Assembly: GCF_011305535.1 (NCBI RefSeq)
Contig: NZ_CP049906.1
Coordinates: forward strand, 186,001 to 250,000
Origin: Diaphorobacter sp. HDW4B
GTDB taxonomy: Bacteria; Pseudomonadota; Gammaproteobacteria; Burkholderiales; Burkholderiaceae_C
Direction of reading: 5' to 3'
DNA: 64,000 bases
Position numbers and translations under genes: made by a program. Below are positions 26,705-35,724 of this stretch, in pieces (the stretch's first letter is position 1; each line of letters starts with the position of its first letter). The notes beneath the pieces were generated by a model. That model had not been told where the DNA came from. It saw only the letters and a list, made by a program, of their open reading frames with translations, and did no database searches.

Positions 26705-27895
26705 TCACACGGCAGGCTTGCGCGGCAGCACGCTGGCGTAGGCTGCAGGATCGATACCCTGCTCCTTGAGCACCTCCTCGGTATGCTGCGCGAACGCTGG
26801 CGGACGGATGCGGTAGGTGGCTGGCGTGCGCGAAAGCTTCACCGGAGCGCCCGTACCACGGTAGTCGTCGATGTCGACGATCATGCCGCGATGGTGCGTG
26901 TGCGGATCGGCCACCACCTGGTCAATGGTTCGCACCGGTCCGCAGGGAACACCCGCGGACACCAGTTCCTGAGACACCTGCTGGCCATCGCGCTGAGAGA
27001 GCAGCGACACCAGCTCATCACGCAGCGCATCACGGTGCATGTTGCGGGAAGCGTTGGTCAGGAAGCGTTCATCCGTGCCCAGCTCGGGCTTTCCGAGTAC
27101 CTTGCAAAGCGTCACGAACTGGCGATTGTTGCCCACGGCAAGGAACAATGGAACGGTGCTGGTCTCGAACGCGTCATAGGGACAGATGTTCGGGTGACGG
27201 TTGCCCGAGCGCTGCGGCACCTTGGCGTTGAGATAGTAATTGGGCAAATGCGGATGCAGCATGGACACACCGGAGTCGTAGAGCGTCGCCTCGACGAATT
27301 GCCCTTCTCCGCTGCGGTTGCGCTCTTGCAGTGCCAGCAGAATGCCGATCACGCCATTCATGCCGGTGACCATGTCGATGATCGGAACGCCCATGCGCAG
27401 CGGCTCGCCCTGCGGTTCACCATTCACGCTCATCAGGCCCGTCATCGCCTGCACCGCAGCATCGTAGCCAGGTTGCCCGCCATAAGGACCATCGGCACCG
27501 AAACCCGAGATGCGGCAATGCACCAGACGCGGAAAGCGCTTGCGCAGCTCATCACCGCCGAGTCCCCACTTTTCGAGCGTGCCGATCTTGAAGTTCTCGA
27601 TGAACACGTCCGCATCTTCCAGCAAACGCAGCAGCAGTTCCTGCCCGAGCGGCTGCGTCACGTCGATGGGCACATCGCGCTTGTTGCGGTTCACGCCGAT
27701 GAAGTAGCTCGCGGCATCGCCCACGAATGGAGGGCCCCAGGCACGGGTCTCGTCACCCATCGGGGGCTCCACCTTGATCACATCGGCGCCATGGTCGCCC
27801 AGAATCTGGCCGCAGAAGGGCCCGCCCAGCACGCGGCTGGCGTCGATCACGCGGATGCCCGCCAACGCGCCGGCTTTCGTCTTTTCATTCTGCAT
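26705..27895 (-). CDS. CaiB/BaiF (class III) CoA-transferase
   Basis: 396 residues, family III fold: IDASRVLGGPFCGQ and GADVIKVEPP at the N-terminus, catalytic Asp174 in VPIIDMVTGM. It transfers CoA between an acyl-CoA donor and a carboxylic acid. Its start overlaps the end of the preceding two-subunit CoA-transferase gene by eleven bases, so translation is coupled. Having a class III enzyme and a class I type A/B pair in one operon suggests successive CoA activation of two acids, or activation of an acid followed by CoA return. The substrate is not evident. Confidence 0.88.
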   Translation of the reverse strand: MQNEKTKAGALAGIRVIDASRVLGGPFCGQILGDHGADVIKVEPPMGDETRAWGPPFVGDAASYFIGVNRNKRDVPIDVTQPLGQELLLRLLEDADVFIENFKIGTLEKWGLGGDELRKRFPRLVHCRISGFGADGPYGGQPGYDAAVQAMTGLMSVNGEPQGEPLRMGVPIIDMVTGMNGVIGILLALQERNRSGEGQFVEATLYDSGVSMLHPHLPNYYLNAKVPQRSGNRHPNICPYDAFETSTVPLFLAVGNNRQFVTLCKVLGKPELGTDERFLTNASRNMHRDALRDELVSLLSQRDGQQVSQELVSAGVPCGPVRTIDQVVADPHTHHRGMIVDIDDYRGTGAPVKLSRTPATYRIRPPAFAQHTEEVLKEQGIDPAAYASVLPRKPAV

Positions 27896-28643
27896 GTGCA
27901 GCTATCTCCTTGGTCAGTTGTTGTGCGAAGTCCGGATAGGTTTCGCGAAGCTCATCGAGCACACGGCCACGCAGCAGTTCCAGCGTCGCTGCGTCAGGCG
28001 ATGGAGTCACGCTCAGTTGCGGGTCCACATCGAACGCAAAGCCCGTTGCGGATTGGATCTCTTCAAGCGTATGTCCCGGATGCATATGCACCAGTCGAAA
28101 ACGCGCCTTGGACGGATCGAACATGAACAACGCCATCCCGGTCAGCAGGGCATACGGACCCCCTTTGCGATACACGCCGGGCTCGCTGGTACCCGGTGCG
28201 CTGATGAAATCCACCTTGTCGACAAACACACGCGGTGAATGTTCCTCGCGAAACAGGATCACCTTGGGAATGGTGAAATACAGATAGGCGGAACCGAACG
28301 ATCCGGGCCAGCGGACCTTGGTGTGCGGATAGTCGCCTACGCCGACCAGGTTGATGTTGCCCTGTCCATCAATCTGGCCACCGCCCAGAAAGAACGCATC
28401 GATGCGGCCCTGCCCAGCGCAGTCGAACAGTTCGGCCGAGCCATTGGTGAACAGGTTGTGTTTGACCGAGCCCAGAATGGACAGCCGTACCGCCGGTTCA
28501 TTGACTGCTTCCTTCTGCGCACGCAACAACATGGCCGCCGCAGCGGGAATCGGGGACGAGGCACCGACCGCCACATGGCGCGCACCGTCGAGCAGCGAGG
28601 CGATCGTGACGATCAGACGTTCACGCAAAGTCAGTTCGTTCAT
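27885..28643 (-). CDS. Class I CoA-transferase, beta subunit (glutaconate/IpdB-like)
   Basis: 252 residues from ATG 28643 (MNELTLRERL), which overlaps the alpha-subunit stop as ATGA. The pattern ELFDCAGQGRIDAFFLGGGQIDGQGNINLV near 73-100 (shown here in parts) is typical of the GctB/IpdB branch, with a conserved Gly-Gly-Gln-x-Asp loop at the active-site edge. It is usually an alpha2beta2 partner. The longer upstream frame is not conserved and lies inside the alpha gene. The operon order is alpha, beta, CaiB, LysR. IpdAB homologues can also act as hydrolases on ring-derived CoA thioesters, so the true reaction is open. Confidence 0.82.
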   Translation of the reverse strand: MNELTLRERLIVTIASLLDGARHVAVGASSPIPAAAAMLLRAQKEAVNEPAVRLSILGSVKHNLFTNGSAELFDCAGQGRIDAFFLGGGQIDGQGNINLVGVGDYPHTKVRWPGSFGSAYLYFTIPKVILFREEHSPRVFVDKVDFISAPGTSEPGVYRKGGPYALLTGMALFMFDPSKARFRLVHMHPGHTLEEIQSATGFAFDVDPQLSVTPSPDAATLELLRGRVLDELRETYPDFAQQLTKEIAAHAE

Positions 28644-29452
28644 GCATACACCTCTGCAATCCATTGCTGAAAGCCTTCTTCCGTTTTGGCCATCTGGGCG
28701 TAGCGCTGCAACTGCGCGGTATCCGGCGCGTACTCTCCCCAAAGACCGTACGGCCATGCACCTTTCTCCGCCACGGCAATGCCATCGACGTAGATGGCGG
28801 GGAGCACACCGGCTGCCGTCGTCTCGTCGTCCAGCAGACGATGCTCCACGATGCGCTCCACGGTCACGAAATTCCTGCGACTGGCATAGGCCATGGCCGC
28901 CAGCTCACGTCTGCGGCCGATCCAGACATTGCCTTCCCGATCGGCCATCGGTGCATGGAAGACCGACACGTCGGGATGCAACGCCGGAATCGCGACCACA
29001 GGATCGGGCTCCACAGAAAACAGGTTCTGCATGACACGCCAATCCTGGCGATGCAGCAGCACATCGGTGCCGATCAGGCCGCGCAAGGTGGTGAAGGGAG
29101 AACCCTTCTGCGCCGCCATCAGGCCTGCGTGGATTGCGGGACAGGTGCTGTCCTTCATTTGAATCGACCTGTTGGCAATCGCGCGCATGAAGCACGGTGC
29201 TCCGCCCGCCTCCCCCAGACTGACCGCGCTGGTCTCCAGACTGCGTACCAGCCCCGCGCCGATCAGAATGTCGAAGGACAGCCCGGCCGTCGGCACGCCC
29301 ACCAGATCCAGATTGCGCGGCGCACGCTGCAGCAGCGCGGGAACGATGGCCATGGGCACGCCCGCGTAATCGACGGGCATGGCAAGCCGGCAGCCATCGC
29401 TGATCTGCGCAGCGATGTCGTCCACGCTCATCGGTGCCATTGTCTGTGGCAT
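28640..29452 (-). CDS. Class I CoA-transferase, alpha subunit (glutaconate/IpdA-like)
   Basis: 270 residues. The family pattern is visible: the N-terminal glycine-poor sheet with NLDLVGVPTAGLSFDILIGA near 48-67, then EAGGAPCFMRA and HAPMADREGNVWIG, where D-x-x-G-N is the usual signature of subunit A. GAGACAACATGCC gives a ribosome-binding site just before ATG 29452. It is the first gene of a four-gene minus-strand operon, divergent from a Bug gene; the 310-bp gap holds the 27-bp shared element. Likely acts on a dicarboxylic or ring-cleavage acid delivered by the Bug system, but this is inference. Confidence 0.82.
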   Translation of the reverse strand: MPQTMAPMSVDDIAAQISDGCRLAMPVDYAGVPMAIVPALLQRAPRNLDLVGVPTAGLSFDILIGAGLVRSLETSAVSLGEAGGAPCFMRAIANRSIQMKDSTCPAIHAGLMAAQKGSPFTTLRGLIGTDVLLHRQDWRVMQNLFSVEPDPVVAIPALHPDVSVFHAPMADREGNVWIGRRRELAAMAYASRRNFVTVERIVEHRLLDDETTAAGVLPAIYVDGIAVAEKGAWPYGLWGEYAPDTAQLQRYAQMAKTEEGFQQWIAEVYA

Positions 29453-29762
29453 GTTGTCTCCTTTACCTTTGCGTCAAATGATTCGAGTTTCGCCACGAGA
29501 ACCGGGTGGCATCCTGCTCATCGAGATTTGATGGCGACGATGCCGAACGCTCGTATCAAGGTCGATACGTTACCAAGCAAGCGTTGAAAAAAAACTCAAT
29601 TGAGGATGAATTACCGACATCCCAGAATCAGTCACGCAGATCCAGCCCCACTCAGCTCTCAGGGATCGACTGCCGATCGCACGGAAGCGAAGTGCCATGC
29701 CCAAAAGCCAGCGCTGTTTCCTCAGCGATCGACATCAACGAGCAATGCAAGGAGACAAAAAC
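29453..29762. promoter_or_regulatory. Divergent promoter region between the CoA-transferase operon and bug
   Basis: 310 bp without a gene. Besides the 27-bp element at 29584-29610 it contains CAAGGAGAC, the ribosome-binding site for the Bug start 29763. I see no other clear structured element. Confidence 0.5.
29584..29610. promoter_or_regulatory. Palindromic element, copy 2 (CTCAATTGAG core)
   Basis: The same 27-bp block as at 18141-18167 with a single C-to-G change right after the palindrome (core 29595-29604). It lies 132 bp upstream of the alpha subunit start on one side and 153 bp from the Bug start on the other. The conservation of the A-tract and flanks as well as the core argues against chance. 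Confidence 0.6.
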
Positions 29763-30731
29763 ATGGAACGCAGACAACTTCTGGCAATGGCCGCATTGGC
29801 CACAGTGGCTCCCACGAGCCTGCTCCAGGCCCAGCAGCGCTACCCCGCACAACCCATCAAACTCGTCGCCCCCTTCCCTCCGGGCGGCACAGTGGACATC
29901 CTCTCGCGCACGATTGCCGATCAATTGACGCAGGAGTTGGGACGCTCCACCATCGTGGACAACCGCGGCGGAGCGGGAGGCACCATCGGCGCAGACCTTG
30001 TCGCCAAGGCCCAGCCGGACGGCTACACCGCACTGTTCGGTGCAGTCCACCATGCCATTGCACAATCCGTCTATCCCAAGCTGGGCTACGACATCCGCCA
30101 GATGACACCGGCCGCGTTTCTCGGACGCGTGAACCATGCCGTGATCATCAACAATGCCTTGCCGGTCAAGAACATTGCCGAACTGATCGCCTTGTTGAAG
30201 GCCCATCCGGACAAGTACAGCTACGCGACTCCCGGGGCCGGCACCATGCAGCACATGATGACCGAGTACTTCAAAAGCGTCACCGGTACCGAGATGCTGC
30301 ATGTGCCCTACCGAGGCTCCGGACCCGCCATTGTCGATCTCATTGCGGGCAACGTGCATGTGATGTTCGAGACCATGCCCTCCGCGCTGCAGCACATCAA
30401 GGCCGGCAGCGTCCGCGCGCTGGCCGTCACCTCTTCCAAGCGTGCACCTTACCTGGCGCAGATTCCCACAGTGTCCGAAAGCGGAGCACCCAACTACGAC
30501 GCGACCAGTTGGTACGGCATCTATCTGCCACAGAACACCCCCGCCCCTGTCATCCAGACCATCAATGCCGCCGTCAACTCGGCATTTCAGAAGTCGTCCT
30601 TTGTTGACCGCTGGACAGGCCTCGGCGCAGATACCGGAGGAGGAACACCGGAAACGCTGGCGCAACTGACGACCTCGGAAGTAGCCCGCTGGGCTGCCGT
30701 GGCCAAGAGTGCTGGCATCAGTGTGGGCTGA
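29763..30731 (+). CDS. Bug/TctC-family solute-binding protein
   Basis: 322 residues from ATG 29763 (AAGGAGAC eleven bases upstream). Short signal peptide MERRQLLAMAALATVAPTSL followed by LQAQ. Bug motifs: APFPPGGTVDILSRTI, VVDN-type IVDNRGGAGGTIGAD, YATPGAGTMQHM and VPYRGSGPAIVDLIAG. It is divergent from the class I CoA-transferase operon and shares its control region, so its ligand is probably the acid activated there. It ends convergently with another Bug gene across a strong hairpin. Confidence 0.92.
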   Translation: MERRQLLAMAALATVAPTSLLQAQQRYPAQPIKLVAPFPPGGTVDILSRTIADQLTQELGRSTIVDNRGGAGGTIGADLVAKAQPDGYTALFGAVHHAIAQSVYPKLGYDIRQMTPAAFLGRVNHAVIINNALPVKNIAELIALLKAHPDKYSYATPGAGTMQHMMTEYFKSVTGTEMLHVPYRGSGPAIVDLIAGNVHVMFETMPSALQHIKAGSVRALAVTSSKRAPYLAQIPTVSESGAPNYDATSWYGIYLPQNTPAPVIQTINAAVNSAFQKSSFVDRWTGLGADTGGGTPETLAQLTTSEVARWAAVAKSAGISVG

Positions 30732-30790
30732 ATCGATTTCCTGCACCCCAACCCAGTCCGCCTCATCATCTTGGGCATCAAGACCAGCGA

Positions 30791-30823
30791 AAGAGGTTTG
30801 AAGCATGCCGCCTCAAACCTCTT
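30791..30823. terminator. Bidirectional terminator-like hairpin between convergent bug genes
   Basis: AAGAGGTTTGA and TCAAACCTCTT pair perfectly (11 bp) around an 11-base loop, 59 bp after the stop of the plus-strand bug and 12 bp after the stop of the minus-strand one. T-runs on either side are short. Position between two converging genes makes a shared terminator likely. Confidence 0.65.
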
Positions 30824-30835
30824 GCACCGTGAACT

Positions 30836-31798
30836 TCAGTTCTGCACCAATCCCGAGTTCACGATGAGTGGCGTCCAGGTGGCGAAGTCCGCTGTCATCA
30901 CCTTGCTGAAATCAGCGCTGGCCTTGTATTCAATATCGATGAGCTTGGCCATCTTCTCCCGGACCACCGGCGACTCCAGCGTCTTTTTCACAGCCTCCTG
31001 AAAGCGTGCATTGAAGGCCGCACTGGACTTGCTGGAACCCAGAAAGCCCAGCCACATTTCCGCCTCCACATTGGCAACGCCCTGTTCCGCCATCGTGGGC
31101 ACATCGGGGAGCAGCGAGAATCGTTTGCTGCCCATCACACCCAGCACTTTGAGCTTCTTGCCTTTGTGTCGTTCCACGAAGTCACCCACGGTGTCCAGAC
31201 CCGCATCGATCTGTGCTCCCATCAGATCGTTCGCCATGGGCGCCCCGCCCTGATATGCAATGGGGTTGGCTTTGAGGTGCGTCGCCGCTGCAAAGCGAAG
31301 CCCCGCAAGATGCGTGAGCGAGCCCGGCCCCATGTTGCCGTAGACGAAGTCGCCCTCCTGCTTGCGGATGTCGATGAACTCCTTGAGGTTGTTGGCCTTG
31401 TGCTGCCAAGGCACGGCCAGCCCTGCAGGCATGGTGCCCACTTGTGCGAGTCCGACGAAGTCGTCCTTGAAGCTGAAGTCCTTCGCGTTCTGAAAGACAA
31501 TGGAATTCACCAGCACGCCAGTGAAAGCCAGCACCACGGCTGAGCCATCACCGGGCGCACCCTTCAACGCCGACAGCGCAATCCGACCACCTGCTCCGGG
31601 CCGATTCTCGACGATCGCCATGCGCCCCATATGTTCCTTCAGCCCATCCGTCAACATGCGGGCAATGACGTCGGCACTGCCTCCTGCGGAATACGGAACG
31701 ATCACTCTCAGAGCTATTTCCTGTGCTCTGGACGTCATGGGCAATGCGGCCATGAGGGCAGCCAGAGAAAGGGCCAGTCGAAAACTGCGTTTGTTCAT
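30836..31798 (-). CDS. Bug/TctC-family solute-binding protein
   Basis: 320 residues. Signal peptide MNKRSFRLALSLAALMAALP ending at SRAQ. Bug motifs VPYSAGGSADVIARML, VENRPGAGGRIAL, YGNMGPGSLTHLAG and QGGAPMANDLMG are present. AAGGAGAC precedes the ATG. It follows another Bug gene by 152 bp on the same strand and may be the last gene of the amino-acid degradation operon starting at 38555. Two receptors in one operon suggest related ligands (for example acylated and free forms) or duplication. Confidence 0.9.
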   Translation of the reverse strand: MNKRSFRLALSLAALMAALPMTSRAQEIALRVIVPYSAGGSADVIARMLTDGLKEHMGRMAIVENRPGAGGRIALSALKGAPGDGSAVVLAFTGVLVNSIVFQNAKDFSFKDDFVGLAQVGTMPAGLAVPWQHKANNLKEFIDIRKQEGDFVYGNMGPGSLTHLAGLRFAAATHLKANPIAYQGGAPMANDLMGAQIDAGLDTVGDFVERHKGKKLKVLGVMGSKRFSLLPDVPTMAEQGVANVEAEMWLGFLGSSKSSAAFNARFQEAVKKTLESPVVREKMAKLIDIEYKASADFSKVMTADFATWTPLIVNSGLVQN

Positions 31799-31950
31799 TG
31801 TTTGTCTCCTTGTACTCGCGTTCTTGTTGCGCGAATGAATGTTGTGGATAGGGTTGTACGAAAACCTCCAGATGGCGGCGGTATTCCTCCTGGCTGCCGA
31901 AGAACAGGAAAGCTCGGATGCGTCGCGGCCCAGGCGACGCTAAGTCCTGC

Positions 31951-32943
31951 TCACTCGGCTTTGATGTTGGCTTGCTTGACGATCTTTCCGTTTTGCTCGA
32001 AAGCCGAACGCAGAGACGCACCGAACTCCAATGCGGATTGGGAAAGCGCCACGTTGTCCAGTTTCTGAACCCGTTCACGCAGCTCAGGTTGCATCAACAA
32101 GCGGTTGACTTCCGCATTCAGGCGCTGGACCGCCTCGGGTGAAATGGAAGCGGGAGCGACAAAGCCAAACAGGGATGTCATGATGGCTTCCGCATGTCCC
32201 AGTTCTGCCAGCGTCGGGACACTTGGCAATGCCTGCAGACGCTCGGGCGAGCCCACCGCAATGACGCGCAGTTTTCCTCGCTGAATCAATGCGTTCACGG
32301 GCTCCGAGGGATTGATCATCAGGATGTCGAATTGCGCTCCCACCGCGTCTGGAAGCAATTGCGAATCGCCTTTGTATGGAACTGGCACCAGATTGCTTGC
32401 CGTCTGACGACGAAGCTGCTCGATCATGATGTGTCCGACCGACCCGAACCCAAGGCAGGCCATGGTCACGCTGCCGGACTTCGCTTGGGCGATGGCGTCA
32501 CCAAGCGTCTTGCCTTTGAACGCTTCAGTGGCACATACGTAGACTGGCGAGTACATCACCGGAGCCACAGGGGCAATATCCTTCATCGGATCGAAGCCGA
32601 CTTTCATGAGGTGCGGACTGAGCGTGATCGGACTGATGGGTGTGAATGCAAACGTGTTGCCATCGCCGCCCGTCTTGACCATCGTATCGATGCCCATCGT
32701 TCCCGCGGCACCAGGCCGGTTGTCCACCACGATGGATTGTCCAAGCGCCGAGGCAAGCCGCTGCGCCATCAATCGGGCGATGATGTCGGAGACCCCACTT
32801 GCCGGATAGGGAACAATGAGGCGCAACATCTTTTGAGGCCAGTTCGTGGCAGCGTATGCGTTGCCACCCGTTGCCCAGACTGCACCTGCTGAGGCGAGCA
32901 GACTCAATGCCATACGTCGCTCCTGGCTGAAGCGGTTCTTCAT
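31951..32943 (-). CDS. Bug/TctC-family solute-binding protein
   Basis: 330 residues; the ATG at 32943 overlaps the amidohydrolase stop (ATGA). The N-terminus NRFSQERRMALSLLASAGAV is a Sec/Tat-like signal with an ARG pair, ending near AYAAT. Bug motifs: VPYPASGVSDIIARLMA, VVDNRPGAAGTMGID, CLGFGSVGHIMIEQ and VPYKGDSQLLPDAVG. Translational coupling to the amidohydrolase suggests that it binds the amide substrate of that enzyme. No membrane partner is present. Confidence 0.9.
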   Translation of the reverse strand: MKNRFSQERRMALSLLASAGAVWATGGNAYAATNWPQKMLRLIVPYPASGVSDIIARLMAQRLASALGQSIVVDNRPGAAGTMGIDTMVKTGGDGNTFAFTPISPITLSPHLMKVGFDPMKDIAPVAPVMYSPVYVCATEAFKGKTLGDAIAQAKSGSVTMACLGFGSVGHIMIEQLRRQTASNLVPVPYKGDSQLLPDAVGAQFDILMINPSEPVNALIQRGKLRVIAVGSPERLQALPSVPTLAELGHAEAIMTSLFGFVAPASISPEAVQRLNAEVNRLLMQPELRERVQKLDNVALSQSALEFGASLRSAFEQNGKIVKQANIKAE

Positions 32944-34169
32944 GGGGTCTCCTTATGAGAAGTTGCAAACCAGCGGTGCACCAGACGCTCCCAGAAGCGA
33001 GCCCCCAATGCGATGTTGTCGTCGTTGAAGTCGTAAGAAGGACTGTGCAAGGTGACCCCCGGTTTTCCATTGGCACCGTTGCCAATGAAACCGTAGGCCC
33101 CGGGGATCTGCTCCAGCATGAAGCCAAAGTCCTCCGCCGTCATGGCTGGCATCACATCCGGGTGAGCATGCTTCTCACCCACCAGCTCCCGCATGACCTC
33201 GCCCATGAAGCGTGCTTCATGGTGTGAATTGCAGGTGCTGGGATAGCCAGGCTTCCACAGGATGGTGACTCTGGCCTCATGCGCTGCAGCCACATGGGTT
33301 GCAACGCGTTCGATACCCTCGAGCATGCGCTTGAGGGTCTGTGGTGAAAGCGTGCGGCAAGTGCCATAGATGGCAGCCTCGTCTGGAATGATGTTCTCAA
33401 TGGTCCCGGCCTCGATTTTTCCGACCGTAAGTACCGCACTGTCCAGCGGATCGGTGCCACGAGAGACCAACGATTGCAGTTGCCCCACGATGGCACAAGC
33501 CACAGGAATGGGATCCACCGTCGTATGAGGAAGCGCTGCGTGCCCTCCTCGTCCATGCACACGGATCTCAAAGCGATTCGCAGACGCCATGATCGGCCCC
33601 ACACGCACGCCCATTTCTCCCGCAGGCAAGGCTGGCCAGTTATGCAGTGCGAACACAGCCTCGCAGGGGAACATAGTGAACAGCCCCTCCTCCATCATCA
33701 GCCGCGCGCCTGCACCACCTTCTTCGCCTGGCTGGAATATCAGGTGCACCGTGCCATCGAACTCCGGCCGCTGGGCCAGCAGCGTGGCCGCGCCAAGCAG
33801 CATGGCTGTGTGCCCGTCGTGTCCACATGCGTGCATCCGGCCGTCGCTTTGGCTGCGGTGATCAAAGACGTTCATTTCCTGGATTGGCAACGCATCCATG
33901 TCGGCGCGAATCCCGATCGCCCGGGAGCTGGAGCCAAAAGCCGAGCCTTTTCCTGCAATGGTGGCGACGATGCCCGTGCCGCCAAGCCCCCTGTGAATCG
34001 GCACACCGAGCGCCTTCAAGTAGGCTGCAATCCTGTCGGCCGTTCGATGCTCTTCGAACTTCAATTCGGGATGGGCATGCAAGTCGCGTCGCAATGCAAC
34101 CAACGGTCCAAGGTAGGCAGACAATGGGGATGCATCGAGCTCGGTTCGGAGGGCGGGAATGTGGGACAT
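32940..34169 (-). CDS. M20-family amidohydrolase (hippurate hydrolase / N-acyl amino acid amidohydrolase-like)
   Basis: 409 residues from ATG 34169 (GAGGA eight bases upstream; the ATG six codons earlier overlaps the previous stop and lacks an RBS). Metal-ligand motifs of the M20 family are clear: HACGHDGHTAML near 100-111 and FQPGEEGGAGARLM near 132-145, with the Glu-Glu pair acting in catalysis. A late H-E-A-R and MTAEDFG motif completes the site. It would hydrolyse an N-acyl or N-carbamoyl-type amide to an amino acid, feeding the aminotransferase of the same operon. The exact acyl group is unknown. Confidence 0.87.
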   Translation of the reverse strand: MSHIPALRTELDASPLSAYLGPLVALRRDLHAHPELKFEEHRTADRIAAYLKALGVPIHRGLGGTGIVATIAGKGSAFGSSSRAIGIRADMDALPIQEMNVFDHRSQSDGRMHACGHDGHTAMLLGAATLLAQRPEFDGTVHLIFQPGEEGGAGARLMMEEGLFTMFPCEAVFALHNWPALPAGEMGVRVGPIMASANRFEIRVHGRGGHAALPHTTVDPIPVACAIVGQLQSLVSRGTDPLDSAVLTVGKIEAGTIENIIPDEAAIYGTCRTLSPQTLKRMLEGIERVATHVAAAHEARVTILWKPGYPSTCNSHHEARFMGEVMRELVGEKHAHPDVMPAMTAEDFGFMLEQIPGAYGFIGNGANGKPGVTLHSPSYDFNDDNIALGARFWERLVHRWFATSHKETP

Positions 34170-34179
34170 GACACGGTCC

Positions 34180-35619
34180 TCAAGCATTGCGCACCACCAC
34201 CGAGCGAACGCTCAGGTACGCCTCGAGTGCTTCCGGCCCACCTTCGGATCCGTATCCCGAGTCTTTCATGCCGCCGAATGGCAGTTCCGGGCTGGTGGAG
34301 GCGGGCATGTTCAGCCACATCATTCCCACCTCGACCTTGCGTCCAAGCAGATCGGCATTCTTCAGCGACTCGGTGAAACCGTAGCCCGCAAGCCCGTATG
34401 GCAGGCGATTGGCTTCGGCGATGGCGTCATCCAGATAGTTGAAGCTGCGGATGGCGGCAATCGGCCCGAAGGGCTCTTCATTGAAGACCCTCGCGTTGAG
34501 TGGTACGTCCGTCAGCACCGTGGGCGACCAAAAATTGCCAACGTCTCCGATGCGCTTGCCGCCCGTGAGCAACTTGGCTCCGGCTCGTTCGGCGTCGCCT
34601 ACCAGCTCGGCCATGGCAGAAACGCGTCGAGGATTGGCGAGAGGACCCATTTCTGTTTGCGGCTCCAGTCCATTGCCGACCTTCACCGCCTGTGCGTGAC
34701 GCGCGAGTGCTTCCGAGAAGGGGCGCACGAGACTCTCGTGGACCAGAAACCGCGTCGGAGAAATGCAGACCTGTCCTGCGTTGCGGAACTTGGCAAACCC
34801 GGCCGACTTCACTGCCAGTTCAAGGTTCGCATCCTCACAAACGATCACCGGCGCATGGCCTCCCAATTCCATGGTCACGCGCTTCATGTGCGCACCTGCC
34901 AGCGCCGCCAACTGCTTGCCCACGCTGGTCGATCCGGTGAACGTGACTTTGCGAATCACGGGATGCACGATGAGATGGCTGGATATCTCGGCCGGATCGC
35001 CGTAGACCAGCCCCAGCACGCCTTTCGGCAACCCGGCGTCTGCCAGTGCGGCCACCAGAGCTGCTGGCGCCGCGGGCGTTTCCTCCGCAGCCTTGGCAAT
35101 CACGGAGCACCCCGCAGCTAGTGCCGGCGCCAGCTTGAGAACCAGCTGGTTGATCGGGAAATTCCAGGGTGTGAACGCTGCCACCGGTCCCAGCGGATCG
35201 CGGACCACCGTCTGCCGGATGGCCGGATCGCGCCGTGACGGAACAACCCGTCCATAGACGCGCATGCCTTCGTCTGCAAACCAGTCAAGGATGTCGGCTG
35301 CCGCCAGTGTTTCGCCTTTGGCTTCCGCCATGGGCTTGCCCTGCTCCTGCGTCAGTATGAGTGCAATTCGGTCCGCACGTTCACGCACCAGGATCGCCGC
35401 CTGTCGCAGGATTCGGCCCCGCTCCACAGCAGTCATGCTGCGCCACGTTTCGAAGCCACGTTGGGCCGCCGCCAGCGCGCCTTCGAGATCAGCCAGACTG
35501 GCCCGTGCCACGCGGCCGATCTGGGTGCCGGTGGCAGGGTTGGCGACCGGCAGCGTCGCACCGTCGGATGCCGCTCGCCATACGCCGTCGATGAAGAGTT
35601 CTGTATCTGGATAGGTCAT
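34180..35619 (-). CDS. NAD(P)-dependent aldehyde dehydrogenase (succinate-semialdehyde-dehydrogenase-like)
   Basis: 479 residues from ATG 35619 (MTYPDTEL; the longer frame adds an unconserved basic extension). Catalytic residues are Asn153 (PWNFP), Glu251 (TMELGGHAP) and Cys285 (AGQVCISPT); the glycine motif GFTGSTSVG is near 227-235. The spelling is of the GabD branch. It sits 11 bp before the amidohydrolase and 105 bp after the ThDP decarboxylase, so it most likely oxidises the aldehyde released by that decarboxylase to a carboxylic acid. Substrate may be an aromatic or branched aldehyde rather than succinate semialdehyde. Confidence 0.87.
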   Translation of the reverse strand: MTYPDTELFIDGVWRAASDGATLPVANPATGTQIGRVARASLADLEGALAAAQRGFETWRSMTAVERGRILRQAAILVRERADRIALILTQEQGKPMAEAKGETLAAADILDWFADEGMRVYGRVVPSRRDPAIRQTVVRDPLGPVAAFTPWNFPINQLVLKLAPALAAGCSVIAKAAEETPAAPAALVAALADAGLPKGVLGLVYGDPAEISSHLIVHPVIRKVTFTGSTSVGKQLAALAGAHMKRVTMELGGHAPVIVCEDANLELAVKSAGFAKFRNAGQVCISPTRFLVHESLVRPFSEALARHAQAVKVGNGLEPQTEMGPLANPRRVSAMAELVGDAERAGAKLLTGGKRIGDVGNFWSPTVLTDVPLNARVFNEEPFGPIAAIRSFNYLDDAIAEANRLPYGLAGYGFTESLKNADLLGRKVEVGMMWLNMPASTSPELPFGGMKDSGYGSEGGPEALEAYLSVRSVVVRNA

Positions 35620-35724
35620 GGGTTCACCACGGTCCCGACGTGCAACCGCGCCGGGAACCTGAGTCACAAATGGGAATTGCGAAGCGTCGTGAAGGTCGAT
35701 GGCAGTCGCCTGCCATCGCGCCGT

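Noticed and set aside
27741-29587. Plus-strand frames opposite the two-subunit CoA-transferase
   Set aside because: Translations are Arg/His-rich and unconserved; the minus-strand subunits have family motifs and coupled start/stop codons.
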